Origin: Bacteroidales bacterium
GTDB taxonomy: Bacteria; Bacteroidota; Bacteroidia; Bacteroidales; Bacteroidaceae
DNA length: 36,922 nt
Assembly (NCBI GenBank): GCA_012517855.1
Contig: JAAYUD010000103.1
Coordinates: 1 to 36,922 of the forward strand
Direction of reading: 5' to 3'
Shown here in pieces: positions 1-7,561 of this stretch. The translations under genes and the position numbers were made by a program. Each line of letters opens with the position of its first letter. The first letter of the stretch is position 1. The notes under the pieces were generated by a model. That model did not search any database. It was not told where the DNA came from and saw only the letters and a list, made by a program, of their open reading frames with translations.

Positions 1-343
1 ACGTTTTTAGGAGTGAACATTGGAAGTGATACTGATACTATTTTAACCACACCGAAGCGGCACTTTTAATACACGGAATAGAAGCTTCGTTTTCGAAAAA
101 TGATAAGGACGAACATAAAAATTCATAAGGACGAAACTAAAAGTTTATACTTACAAACATTTATTTTCGTCCTTACGAATTTCTCGCTGTATATCAGCAT
201 TTTGGGTATTAAATGTTTATGTATCTTCCTGATTCTATTTATATCCTATCGGTGAGCTGAGAATGAAAATAGTGCCCTACATAGCCCTACCGCTGTGGTT
301 AGGATAAAAAAGTATCAGAATAGCGGTGAGTATTCACCTTGAA
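1..343. other. Gene-free left edge with repeats
   Basis: No convincing gene is visible. The stretch lies downstream of the minus-strand gene ending at 344. It holds the palindromes GAAGCTTC (81-88) and TTTTCGAAAA (91-100), a 17-bp inverted repeat with one mismatch (120-136 against 165-181), and direct repeats of ATAAGGACGAA 22 bp apart (103 and 125). These are described as a possible decayed palindrome array in a separate entry. Positions 1-69 are open in one plus frame but too short to call as a gene tail. Confidence 0.5.
99..182. repeat. Possible decayed 22-bp palindrome array (array C)
   Basis: Four 4-base cores lie exactly 22 bp apart: AAGG at 105, AAGG at 127, ACTT at 149 and CCTT at 171. 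Their arms resemble TTCRT on the left and ACGAA on the right. The second and fourth copies form the inverted repeat AATTCATAAGGACGAAA (120-136) and TTTCGTCCTTACGAATT (165-181), which matches at 16 of 17 positions. The 22-bp step equals that of the clearer arrays at 15006 and 34496, and a CGTTTTC precedes it as CGTTTC precedes those. Membership in the same family is inference; the inverted repeat itself is plainly visible. Confidence 0.45.
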
Positions 344-1021
344 CTACTCCGTTGTTTTCCATCTTTTTAGTTTTGGAAAATGCTTACGCATCTCGGCAAT
401 AGCCTCTTCCTTTGAATATTTGGTGTTACTCCCTTCATTAAACTCATCAAGAAACTGAATGCAATGATCAATCATGCCCTCCATGGTGCAATCTTGTACA
501 AATGCTCCATCTTTGTAGCAATAGCAGCAATAATCTTGATTTAAAGAACCATCTTCGTTTGTTCCGAATTGATCGGCCGTTTGCATGGGCATACCACAAC
601 TCTGGCAAAATAGATTCATATATTTTTCATTCTTTACAAATACGTTGTCGATCCAATAAGTTGCCGATTTTGGGGTAAACTTCAACACACAATATTCGGG
701 ATCTTCCACTCCACCGGGGAAGTGAGGCAACATCCAGTCGCTCCAAAGCGAATGCTTCAGAGCTCCGTCGGTCACAATCTCCATCTCACCCGTGTAAACA
801 ATGCTATCAGCACCTCTTACAATTGAGACACCAGCTTTAGGATTGGCTTTGAAATGACCTGCTTTAGCCGAACTTGTTCCGGTGGAGACATAGATTGCCC
901 CATCTTCATCTTTAATCTTTACCATTGCCACCGGACGAGGGTAACCGTTTTCGTCAATAGAGGCCACTGTAATGATTTGTGCTGTTGCGACCATCTGAGC
1001 CGCTTTTTCTTTGATGTCCAT
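344..1021 (-). CDS. Pyridoxamine 5'-phosphate oxidase-fold protein with C-terminal zinc ribbon
   Basis: This 225-residue cytoplasmic protein has two parts. Residues 1-130 resemble the split-barrel flavin-binding fold of the pyridoxamine-phosphate-oxidase / general stress protein 26 group (AQIITVASIDENGYPRPVAM is the usual first strand pair). Residues 137-185 carry CQSCGMPM followed by CCYCY, the pattern of a putative zinc-ribbon domain common in Bacteroidetes. It probably binds a flavin or similar cofactor and acts in stress or redox metabolism; the substrate is unknown. It diverges from the AraC gene at 1213, and a -7 box (CAAATTTA on the plus strand, 1082-1089) lies about 60 bases before its start. 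True vitamin B6 synthesis is unlikely because the fold is shared by many non-PdxH proteins. Confidence 0.8.
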   Translation of the reverse strand: MDIKEKAAQMVATAQIITVASIDENGYPRPVAMVKIKDEDGAIYVSTGTSSAKAGHFKANPKAGVSIVRGADSIVYTGEMEIVTDGALKHSLWSDWMLPHFPGGVEDPEYCVLKFTPKSATYWIDNVFVKNEKYMNLFCQSCGMPMQTADQFGTNEDGSLNQDYCCYCYKDGAFVQDCTMEGMIDHCIQFLDEFNEGSNTKYSKEEAIAEMRKHFPKLKRWKTTE

Positions 1022-1081
1022 AGTTACTTTATTTTTTTGTTTTAAATAATTTCATATCAATGTGTATCAGTAGATTTATTG

Positions 1082-1089
1082 CAAATTTA
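1082..1089 (-). promoter_or_regulatory. -7 promoter element of the PNPOx-fold gene
   Basis: The minus strand reads TAAATTTG, a match to the Bacteroides -7 consensus TAnnTTTG, about 60 bases upstream of the start at 1021. No clear -33 element is seen at the expected distance. Confidence 0.5.
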
Positions 1090-1198
1090 ATAAAATCTCT
1101 GATATTCTAATTAGAAAATTACAAAATTAAGATAAGATGCAAAATAGAACCCTCAAAAGAATGTCCGATTTTTACTATGTGGTCTGCCTGCAAGTTCG

Positions 1199-1206
1199 TA
1201 ACTTTG
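1199..1206 (+). promoter_or_regulatory. -7 promoter element just before an AraC gene
   Basis: TAACTTTG matches TAnnTTTG and ends only 6 bases before the ATG at 1213. If used, the transcript would be leaderless or nearly so. It would also exclude the longer reading frame that begins at 1177. Confidence 0.45.
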
Positions 1207-1212
1207 CACATC

Positions 1213-2010
1213 ATGCAGTCATTCAGAATTATACGCCCCTCCAACATATTGTCTTCTTATATCCATCACTACTGGATACTGAAGGATGACAGCCCCATTA
1301 TTGTAACCGAACGAGTGGTGCCCATTGGAAGCGTACAATTGGTATTTCACCGCAACCAACGGCTTCGCATTCAGAAAGAAAATACGATGCAACCCCAATC
1401 GTTTGTGGGTGGACAGACAATGACATACTACAATGTGGCTTCGACTGGCGATCTTAATATGATTGTAGTGGTAGTGCAACCTTATGCGGCTCAGTTTCTA
1501 CTCCACCGCCCCGCCCATCTATTTAGCGAATTGAAGGTTTCGATTGACGATACCTCGGATATGGAATTAATGGAACTCTCTAAACAAATCATCAATCATT
1601 GCGATGACAATATATGTATCGCAATGATTGAAGAATTTCTGATAAAAAGGCTGCAAAACATTCCTATTTACGAATTGAAACGCTGGAAAGCGGTGCAGCA
1701 GGAAATCAATGTTTCGCCACAAACGAATATTGCTTCCCTGTCGAACATCGCATGTCTGAGTGAACGACAATTCAGGCGAACATTTAATGAGAATTTCGGT
1801 ATCACTCCCAAACAATTTCTACGCACCGTGCGCATGCAGCGGGCACTGCACATCATGGAGCATCGACCCGACATCACCTTTGCCCAACTGGCCTATGAAT
1901 GTGCCTTCACCGACCAGTCGCACATGATAAAAGAATTCAAACAATTTTCGGGATATTCGCCCAAAGAATACCTTCAGGTATGTGCCCCCGTCTCAGAATA
2001 TTTCTTTTAA
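1213..2010 (+). CDS. AraC-family transcriptional regulator
   Basis: The protein has 265 residues from the ATG at 1213 (MQSFRIIRPS...); the frame stays open back to an ATG at 1177. I prefer 1213 because a -7 box at 1199-1206 lies inside the longer version and because related Bacteroidetes regulators begin at this point. The N-terminal half (IIRPSNILSSYIHHYWIL, then VVPIGSVQLVFH) is of the DUF6597 sensing type. The C-terminal 100 residues form the two helix-turn-helix units of AraC (NIACLSERQFRRTFNENFGITPKQFLRTVRMQRAL and FTDQSHMIKEFKQFSGYSPKEY). It binds DNA. Its inducer and target are not evident, though the divergent PNPOx-fold gene is a natural candidate target. Confidence 0.85.
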   Translation: MQSFRIIRPSNILSSYIHHYWILKDDSPIIVTERVVPIGSVQLVFHRNQRLRIQKENTMQPQSFVGGQTMTYYNVASTGDLNMIVVVVQPYAAQFLLHRPAHLFSELKVSIDDTSDMELMELSKQIINHCDDNICIAMIEEFLIKRLQNIPIYELKRWKAVQQEINVSPQTNIASLSNIACLSERQFRRTFNENFGITPKQFLRTVRMQRALHIMEHRPDITFAQLAYECAFTDQSHMIKEFKQFSGYSPKEYLQVCAPVSEYFF

Positions 2011-2072
2011 AAAGCCTGTATACAGAAGATATGTTCAGTCTAAGCAGTATTGCAATATCGCCCTATGGTCCA

Positions 2073-2597
2073 TCAGTAAGAGAATCCTACTTTAAACGAA
2101 ATGGAAGCATGATCCAATTTCTCGGCAAACTGCGCCATATACAATGAGTTCTGATACTCTTTCAATCTTTCAAGGCTCTGCTGCTCGTATCCCACCGAAA
2201 AAGTGATAGCCCTATCTTTGCTCAATGAATAGCGCATACCGATAGCAGGATTCATATAAAAGCCACCATTGGCATTTCGATTGAGCACAAAACTATAACC
2301 TACTGCATATTCTATATAGGGATTCAGTTTATGAGCTTTTCCTATCAAAAGTTTTGCATCGGCAAATACAGGCATCAATGTCTTCTCGTAAAACGACAAT
2401 CCCGTACCTACACCCACAGACAAGTGTTTCGTTGCACGGTAATGCCCCATCACGCGCCACGTGAACGGAGTATACTCTGGAGTATTGGTAGCCATGCCAA
2501 CTCCCATATCCGTACTGAATACCACGTTGTGTATGCACTGGGCATGCAACGACGCAAAACCCATACAGGCTACAAAAACAATAAGATACTTTTTCAT
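2073..2597 (-). CDS. Small secreted outer-membrane beta-barrel-like protein
   Basis: This 174-residue protein starts with a clear signal peptide (MKKYLIVFVACMGFASLHA, cleaved after residue 19). The rest shows alternating polar and aromatic strands (HYRATKHLSVGVGTGLSFYEK, YIEYAVGYSFVLNRN, YSLSKDRAITFSVGYEQQ) and ends in SFKVGFSY, as expected of an outer-membrane barrel with a terminal aromatic residue. It overlaps the preceding lipoprotein gene by 4 bases (ATGA), so the two are translationally coupled and probably work together at the envelope. The specific function is not recognisable. Confidence 0.65.
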   Translation of the reverse strand: MKKYLIVFVACMGFASLHAQCIHNVVFSTDMGVGMATNTPEYTPFTWRVMGHYRATKHLSVGVGTGLSFYEKTLMPVFADAKLLIGKAHKLNPYIEYAVGYSFVLNRNANGGFYMNPAIGMRYSLSKDRAITFSVGYEQQSLERLKEYQNSLYMAQFAEKLDHASISFKVGFSY

Positions 2598-3316
2598 TGG
2601 ACGTTCACAGTTATACGTTTCACAATATGTAGCGCGGTAGTCAATCCCGACAGATCTTTGTAAATTTCACCGGATGTTCCATCGGGACTACTATGCCCTA
2701 TCAAGTTCGCCTCAAAGGTCTTTTGCCCCGAAGACAGATCGATATTGGCGGCATATACCAGAGCCGGCTGGCCGCTGCCTTGTTTGCCTCCCGAATAATT
2801 GGCATCGCCTTCTTTGGCCGATTTCGGATAATACTCGTTAAAGTCGGTAGAATGATTGATTTCTACTTTCACTACAAACTTCTGCAACGCACCCGACGGT
2901 TTGAGTTTCACATTAAAGCTACCGCGGGGAGTGGCACCCGAAAGTCCATCGGTGAGCGGTTTACTCTTGGTGGGCAAGTAAAGACCGTCCTCGTACTTCA
3001 CACCGCGGGCATAGCACCAACAAGGCAACGCCTCTTTGCGTCTGTTTCCACCGGCCGACAGCCACGACTGGGTAGCAATCTTATGTGTGGCATAAACTGT
3101 CGAAAGATAATGTCCCTGGGTATCTTCCAACCAAATAGCTATCTGAGGAGGATTCTTCTTGTTAATCCCCCAAAACAATGGAAAATCGTGCAACCACTCA
3201 TCTCCTTGTTCAATGTTCACTTTCACATCTCCCTTTTCGTACTCAATCAAGTCGTTCTGACAAGAAAAGAAACTGAAAAAAGACAAATAAATCAATGCTA
3301 AAATCATTTTTCTCAT
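2594..3316 (-). CDS. DUF2271-like lipoprotein
   Basis: This 240-residue protein has an N-terminal hydrophobic stretch ending in FFSCQND, a somewhat degenerate lipobox with Cys19 as the lipidated residue. Residues around 55-160 match my memory of DUF2271 proteins: IAIWLEDTQGHYLSTVYAT, then a Trp-containing segment, DGLSGATPRGSFNV, and FVVKVEINHSTDFNEYYP. Such proteins are periplasmic and often sit beside flavin-dependent or PepSY-type envelope genes; their activity is unknown. It is the first gene of a two-gene unit with the barrel-like protein, and a palindrome at 3341-3360 matching the TetR operators lies 25 bases upstream of its start. This suggests control by the TetR protein encoded just upstream. 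Confidence 0.6.
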   Translation of the reverse strand: MRKMILALIYLSFFSFFSCQNDLIEYEKGDVKVNIEQGDEWLHDFPLFWGINKKNPPQIAIWLEDTQGHYLSTVYATHKIATQSWLSAGGNRRKEALPCWCYARGVKYEDGLYLPTKSKPLTDGLSGATPRGSFNVKLKPSGALQKFVVKVEINHSTDFNEYYPKSAKEGDANYSGGKQGSGQPALVYAANIDLSSGQKTFEANLIGHSSPDGTSGEIYKDLSGLTTALHIVKRITVNVQ

Positions 3317-3340
3317 ATTATATATTTAATCAGTATTTAC

Positions 3341-3360
3341 ATGTTACCAAATGGAAACAT
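3341..3360. promoter_or_regulatory. Predicted TetR operator upstream of the lipoprotein gene
   Basis: ATGTTACCAAATGGAAACAT is an imperfect palindrome whose halves agree at 8 of 10 positions. It aligns with two 20-bp sites in the promoter of the neighbouring TetR gene (consensus about GTTACYWWWYGGWAAC). It lies between the lipoprotein start (3316) and the end of tetR (3430), a typical repressor position. Confidence 0.6.
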
Positions 3361-3429
3361 TATAGGCAAAAAAAGAGCCAACCTATCATACCAGCGCTTT
3401 AGAGCACACAGGAGGCATTAGCAGATTGA

Positions 3430-4026
3430 CTACTCCTTTTCAAAAAATTTGTCTACCAACAGATCGATTCCTTCTTTGATTTGATTCCAACCGGAATCAC
3501 TGTTAATAGCAATGCCATTGTATACATCGCATGAATCACCCAGCATCACCAGATAGGTGATCGAAGCGCTTACTATCGAAGCAAGTGCGGCAATCTCTTT
3601 TTCGGGATACCCGGTAATGTTACTCACCTTGCTTATAATATCCACCCCTACTCTCTCTCTTTGTTTTCTCAAATCTACAATCATCGCATTATTGCACGAC
3701 AACTCCCAACGATACAACTTTCGTAAAGTCACATTGTTTTTCAGTTGCTCTATCTGGCTATAGAATATTTGCTTCACAAACAGCGGCATCTGTGCTTTCT
3801 CCGGAAATGACTGTGGAAAATTCAACCAAAAGTCGTTGCGCCGCATATAAGTTGTCATCAACCCTTCGATAGAACCGAAGTAACGATATATTAATATCTT
3901 CGAGACGTCAGAGCGGGCTGCAACAGCATTGATTCCCAACTTTTCAAATCCTTCTGTGGCAATGATTTCACCGACTGTATCTAACAATCGTTTTTCAGTC
4001 GACTCACGATTTCTTTCTTTAATCAT
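3430..4026 (-). CDS. TetR/AcrR-family transcriptional regulator
   Basis: This 198-residue protein has a TetR DNA-binding domain at residues 8-55 (KRLLDTVGEIIATEGFEKLGINAVAARSDVSKILIYRYFGSIEGL: helix, turn, recognition helix ending in the usual YRYF). The variable C-terminal ligand-binding part follows. Two near-identical palindromes flank or overlap its own -7 box (4060-4067), and a third precedes the downstream lipoprotein gene. The sequence therefore predicts an autorepressor that also controls the envelope gene pair at 2073-3316. The ligand is unknown. Confidence 0.85.
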   Translation of the reverse strand: MIKERNRESTEKRLLDTVGEIIATEGFEKLGINAVAARSDVSKILIYRYFGSIEGLMTTYMRRNDFWLNFPQSFPEKAQMPLFVKQIFYSQIEQLKNNVTLRKLYRWELSCNNAMIVDLRKQRERVGVDIISKVSNITGYPEKEIAALASIVSASITYLVMLGDSCDVYNGIAINSDSGWNQIKEGIDLLVDKFFEKE

Positions 4027-4042
4027 TTCATTCTCGATTTAT

Positions 4043-4062
4043 ATGTTACTTTTCGGGAACAA
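4043..4062. promoter_or_regulatory. Predicted TetR operator 1 of its own promoter
   Basis: ATGTTACTTTTCGGGAACAA follows the pattern of the sites at 4067-4086 and 3341-3360. It overlaps the downstream edge of the -7 box (4060-4067, TACCTTTG on the minus strand), so bound protein would block transcription start. Confidence 0.55.
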
Positions 4063-4067
4063 AGGTA
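4060..4067 (-). promoter_or_regulatory. -7 promoter element of the tetR gene
   Basis: The minus strand reads TACCTTTG, matching TAnnTTTG, 34 bases before the start codon at 4026. It sits between two operator-like palindromes. Confidence 0.6.
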
Positions 4068-4086
4068 AGTTACTTTTTGGTAACAC
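4067..4086. promoter_or_regulatory. Predicted TetR operator 2 of its own promoter
   Basis: AAGTTACTTTTTGGTAACAC contains the inverted repeat GTTAC/GTAAC with 6 bases between. Its start is 24 bp from that of operator 1, and it covers the region just upstream of the -7 box. Confidence 0.6.
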
Positions 4087-4195
4087 TAAACTTTCGACAA
4101 TTAAAAATGATTAAATACACTGATTTATAGATTAAAAATCAATTTGTTGCCACAATCGGGCAGCAAGAACAGTAGTCTCTCTCTTTATTGATTTA

Positions 4196-4288
4196 CTACA
4201 CAAAAAATGCCCCCCATAGATATGTCAAGGCATTCATTATTTCTTCTGTGGACAAGTCGGTACTTCTTATATCTTCTTCCGATTCCAT
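4196..4288 (-). CDS. Possible 30-residue small protein
   Basis: A short frame begins with ATG at 4288 just after the terminator-like hairpin of the AraC-GyrI gene. It encodes MESEEDIRSTDLSTEEIMNAL and then TYLWGAFFV: an acidic N-terminal half and a hydrophobic end. The upstream bases (TTTTATTAAA) are A/T-rich, as is common before Bacteroides starts. A frame of this length can arise by chance, and no family is recognised. It could also be a remnant of a longer gene. Confidence 0.22.
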   Translation of the reverse strand: MESEEDIRSTDLSTEEIMNALTYLWGAFFV

Positions 4289-4306
4289 TTTAATAAAACA
4301 TATAAC

Positions 4307-4336
4307 GGACTGCAATAAAAATCGTTATTGCAGTCC
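4307..4336 (-). terminator. Terminator hairpin of the AraC-GyrI gene
   Basis: The 12-bp perfect stem GGACTGCAATAA / TTATTGCAGTCC has a 6-base loop and lies 14 bases beyond the stop codon end at 4350. The minus-strand bases after it (GTTATATGTTTTATT) are T-rich. Confidence 0.75.
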
Positions 4337-4349
4337 ACCCATCGTAATA

Positions 4350-5276
4350 TTATAAGATAGGAACATAAATCTCTGTCTGCAACTTATCGGGAGCCGTGCA
4401 TTCGGGATCACTCAAATAAACCTCGTATCCCGGGCGCGATGCAAGTTGATAGCCCCTATCAGGCAAATACTTGCCATAGATCGTATCGTATACCATCCCT
4501 AAATTCTCATAAGAGCCTTGATACGAATAGACTGCATACTTGCCACCGTCTATCTGTTTTACTCCAATCTCACCTTTGGGTTCGGGAGTCTTGGGAAGTG
4601 TGAGGCATACATCCGCTCTCAATTTATCGCTCTCGGTCACTTTAGGATCATCGTGATAAATGCCGATATGCTCTATCTTACCTTCGCGAAGCATCCGTTC
4701 GATAATGCCCGATTTCTGTTGTTCTTCGCATATTTGTTTCATCTCAGCTGTAAACAGTCCCGATACGCGAACATAGTCCCAGAGTTTTTTCCATGCCAGG
4801 CAGTAATCATTTGTTTTGTAATCGCCCGTCAAACGGATGTATATGGCCTGCTTTGGCTCTATATTTACCACTCTTTCGTTCAGCTCCAAGTTAGCATTGA
4901 TTGTCAATGGTTTCATAATCATGTACGTTTTATTATTTCTATAATCTGTTGGTGAAATATTATAGAACTGCTTGAAGACTTTCGACAGAGAAGACGGCAC
5001 GTCATATCCCACACGGTAGGCAATATCCTGGACGGGCATATCCGTGTAACGCAATAGCCGAGCTGCAGTCTCGACCCGCATTCGCGTGATAAACGCCCCG
5101 ATCGGTTCGCCCAAGAAAGCTTTTACAATGCGATGAAAATGATAAGGAGAAAAGTTGGAGACACCGGCCAGTGTTTCCAAATCCATCTCGCCTGCCAAAT
5201 GATTGTTGATATATTCAACAACGATGTTGATACGTCTTGAATAATCTTCTCTAGTTGAAATTCTCTGTTGCATCAT
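4350..5276 (-). CDS. AraC-family regulator with GyrI-like ligand-binding domain
   Basis: This 308-residue protein carries an N-terminal AraC DNA-binding domain at residues 10-110 (INIVVEYINNHLAGEMDLETLAGVSNFSPYHFHRIVKAFLGEPIGAFITRMRVETAARLL, then DIAYRVGYDVPSSLSKVFKQFYNISPTDYR). A GyrI/Rob-type small-molecule-binding domain occupies about 125-308 and includes IYIRLTGDYKTND, GKYAVYSYQGSYENLGMVYDTIYGKYLPDRGYQL and a closing TEIYVPI. Such fusions (Rob and SoxS relatives) sense hydrophobic compounds and activate efflux or stress genes. It lies 74 bases downstream of the MATE exporter gene on the same strand and has its own -7 box (5297-5304), which suggests it senses or controls the exporter's substrate. 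Confidence 0.88.
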   Translation of the reverse strand: MMQQRISTREDYSRRINIVVEYINNHLAGEMDLETLAGVSNFSPYHFHRIVKAFLGEPIGAFITRMRVETAARLLRYTDMPVQDIAYRVGYDVPSSLSKVFKQFYNISPTDYRNNKTYMIMKPLTINANLELNERVVNIEPKQAIYIRLTGDYKTNDYCLAWKKLWDYVRVSGLFTAEMKQICEEQQKSGIIERMLREGKIEHIGIYHDDPKVTESDKLRADVCLTLPKTPEPKGEIGVKQIDGGKYAVYSYQGSYENLGMVYDTIYGKYLPDRGYQLASRPGYEVYLSDPECTAPDKLQTEIYVPIL

Positions 5277-5296
5277 TCTATCAATATTTACACAGG

Positions 5297-5304
5297 CAAA
5301 GGTA
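5297..5304 (-). promoter_or_regulatory. -7 promoter element of the AraC-GyrI gene
   Basis: The minus strand reads TACCTTTG, about 20 bases before the start at 5276, in the short gap after the MATE gene. Confidence 0.55.
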
Positions 5305-5350
5305 AGATGAATCTACCCGACACACTTTTCCAATCTTGCTAACTTACAAT

Positions 5351-6673
5351 TTATATCTTCGTTTGCTTCCACCGCCCATACCTTAAATAAAGGAACGAGG
5401 GTATGAGCATCGCCAAATAATAGACATGCTCGGATGTCCATAGCAATGCGATATTCGGATAATAGAGATCGAGCAATACGATATAAACCACGTAAACAAT
5501 CAATCCCAATATCTCTATCTTAAAAGCTGTAATGGCATTGCCGGTACCCGATATGGCACTATATATAACAGACGACGGAACAGTGATAATGTATGCCGAC
5601 AACATCACCCAGAACGGCAATATCGTATCTTGTATAAGTGTAGCATCTTCGGTATACAACCTGATGATAGTTTGAGGAAAAACGGCTCCTAGAACCATCA
5701 ATATCAGACTGAAGCCATAGCAAAGCGCAATCACCTTGCGGCATACCCGCATGACTTCACTGCTCCGCCCCTCACCTATGAGATTGCCTACGAGCGAGCT
5801 TGCCGTTTGTGAAAGCGAAAGCGTGAACATGAAAGGAATGGAAGAAATACTCCGCACAATATTGGAGATAGCCAATTGCTTTTCGCCCAAATGCTCGATG
5901 AGGACAAAAAAGACCAGCCACGAGCTCAGCGAGAAGAAAGATTGAAGCATGGTCCATACGGACAAGTGCATGATCCGCTTTAAGTCGTTCCATCTACGCC
6001 GTATATCCTTAAACGGCGAAAACGAACTGACCTTTTCCTTAACGGCATAATGAATCAAGTAGATTATTGCAGCCGACATTTCGGCAATGCACGATCCGAT
6101 AGCCGCACCTTCTATGCCCAATGCCGGAGCGCCAAACTTACCGAACACCAGTATATAGTTGCACACGATATTGACCAAAACCATCAGCAACGAACACATC
6201 GAAAGAATTTTCGTTTGAGTGATACCTACATAGTATGCCCTGAACGCTGTGATAATAAAAGAGAAGACCAATCCAAAGATACGCCAGTCCAAGTATCGCA
6301 TTGCCGCTCTATAAATATCATCCGACTTTATGATAGCATGCAATACTGCAGGCGACACCAGTTTGGAAAGAAAGATCATGATAACAGCCAACAACACCAT
6401 AAAGCTAAGTCCTGTTGTAAATATGTCCGAGAGCTTGGTATATTTCTTTTCTCCGTTGAGTCGGGATATGAGTACCTGCAATCCTACTCCGAACCCCGAA
6501 CCGATGACAAAGAATATGAGATAGAATACACCGGCAATAGCCGATGCTCCCAATTCCACTTCGCCCACATGTCCTAGAAAAGCCGTATCGGTGATACCGA
6601 TAAGCTGCTCTACCAACAAGCTGACCAATACGGGGAAAGCTATTTTGCAAATATTTTTATACGATATATCCAT
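5351..6673 (-). CDS. MATE-family efflux transporter
   Basis: This 440-residue inner-membrane protein has about twelve hydrophobic helices and MATE hallmarks: an N-terminal PVLVSLLVEQLIGITDTAFLGHVGEVELGA, and an internally repeated pattern in the second half (MLQSFFSLSSWLVFFVLIEHLGEKQLAISNIV). It exports cationic drugs or metabolites using Na+ or H+ gradients; the substrate cannot be read from sequence. It starts 9 bases after the nucleotidyltransferase-like gene and very probably shares its promoter at 7300-7307. Confidence 0.88.
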   Translation of the reverse strand: MDISYKNICKIAFPVLVSLLVEQLIGITDTAFLGHVGEVELGASAIAGVFYLIFFVIGSGFGVGLQVLISRLNGEKKYTKLSDIFTTGLSFMVLLAVIMIFLSKLVSPAVLHAIIKSDDIYRAAMRYLDWRIFGLVFSFIITAFRAYYVGITQTKILSMCSLLMVLVNIVCNYILVFGKFGAPALGIEGAAIGSCIAEMSAAIIYLIHYAVKEKVSSFSPFKDIRRRWNDLKRIMHLSVWTMLQSFFSLSSWLVFFVLIEHLGEKQLAISNIVRSISSIPFMFTLSLSQTASSLVGNLIGEGRSSEVMRVCRKVIALCYGFSLILMVLGAVFPQTIIRLYTEDATLIQDTILPFWVMLSAYIITVPSSVIYSAISGTGNAITAFKIEILGLIVYVVYIVLLDLYYPNIALLWTSEHVYYLAMLIPSFLYLRYGRWKQTKI

Positions 6674-6682
6674 GTTTTTGTT

Positions 6683-7276
6683 TTATAATTGCGGTATCCA
6701 TTCGATAATACCTTCTACGGGATGTGCTTTTCGCCACTGCACAAACTCATCCATCGTACGTACACCATCGCGAATAACCGCCTGATAATATTCCATACCC
6801 ATTATATGTTCGGTTTCGGGCGTATCGTGCTTCAGCTGCAAGATGGCTTGACGGGTGTCGGACGTTAGCACCGATTTGATGCCATCGGCCATTCTTTCGA
6901 AATAGCCGTCGTAATACGAACCCTTTATGATATGTACCATATCTATCTGCCATCGTTCGCCTCCTTCGTCTTCGTATATCGCCTGCCACTGTACACAGGT
7001 ATCCTTTTCTTGCAGAAAATTACAATAGGTTATTTGCTTGATGTGCTTATCTTCGGCCAATCGGGCCAATGCTTTAAAACTATCTGCCAGTTGAAATGGA
7101 TCGGTATAGATATGAAAGTCTATATCCCGATGCTTCATCAACAATCCCATGCGGAGCGAACCAACCAGATTAATCTCCGCACCGACAGATTTCCATATCT
7201 CGATAACATTTGTCTTTTTAATAATGTCCCATGCGCGCCGCTGATTTGCATCAGCCATTTGTAGTATTGAATTCAT
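6683..7276 (-). CDS. Nucleotidyltransferase-like protein
   Basis: The protein has 197 residues from the ATG at 7276 (MNSILQMADANQRRAWDII...). The frame remains open upstream to 7462, but a -7 promoter element (7300-7307) lies inside that extension and the added residues look unrelated, so I take the shorter form. VGSLRMGLLMKHRDIDFHIYTD has the GS...G...DxD layout of the nucleotidyltransferase fold, and a later acidic segment, RWQIDMVHIIKG, could supply the third carboxylate. The closest enzymes I can think of are aminoglycoside-type or kanamycin-type nucleotidyltransferases, but identity is weak and the substrate is unknown. It is the first gene of a unit with the MATE exporter. Confidence 0.6.
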   Translation of the reverse strand: MNSILQMADANQRRAWDIIKKTNVIEIWKSVGAEINLVGSLRMGLLMKHRDIDFHIYTDPFQLADSFKALARLAEDKHIKQITYCNFLQEKDTCVQWQAIYEDEGGERWQIDMVHIIKGSYYDGYFERMADGIKSVLTSDTRQAILQLKHDTPETEHIMGMEYYQAVIRDGVRTMDEFVQWRKAHPVEGIIEWIPQL

Positions 7277-7299
7277 TTTATCATAACGATTGTGAGCTG

Positions 7300-7307
7300 C
7301 AAAGTTA
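7300..7307 (-). promoter_or_regulatory. -7 promoter element that decides the start at 7276
   Basis: The minus strand reads TAACTTTG, 23 bases before the ATG at 7276. It matches TAnnTTTG and is followed by GC, as in many Bacteroides promoters. Confidence 0.6.
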
Positions 7308-7517
7308 ATCTTTTCCCCATAGATCATGTTGTATAAATCGGACAAAGAGTTTGCAATCCACCCATAGCCTACCCTCGCTTCTTTCCACCTGCACCACTCA
7401 TCCGCTTTTCGCCATTTAGCTTGTACAATATAATCATCTAACGGCCAACTGGCAGAAAACAACAGATTTAATCTACAAATAAACTGATTTTTATTTTCAT
7501 AAGTCTATATCATCTAT

Positions 7518-7525
7518 TATTTTTG
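7518..7525 (+). promoter_or_regulatory. Possible -7 element of the GH31 gene
   Basis: TATTTTTG lies 36 bases before the ATG at 7562 in an AT-rich divergent gap. No clear TTTG is seen 19-21 bases upstream, so this is a modest call. Confidence 0.4.
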
Positions 7526-7561
7526 TTGTCAATAATACAAAAACACTAGATTTAACTAATT

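Noticed and set aside
1-69. Open plus-strand frame at the left edge ending with TAA at 67-69
   Set aside because: Only 22 codons are visible, which is easily open by chance. No motif or codon pattern is strong enough to call a gene tail.
7277-7462. 62-residue N-terminal extension of the nucleotidyltransferase-like frame
   Set aside because: A good -7 box (7300-7307) sits inside it, and the added residues do not resemble the family. The ATG at 7276 is preferred.
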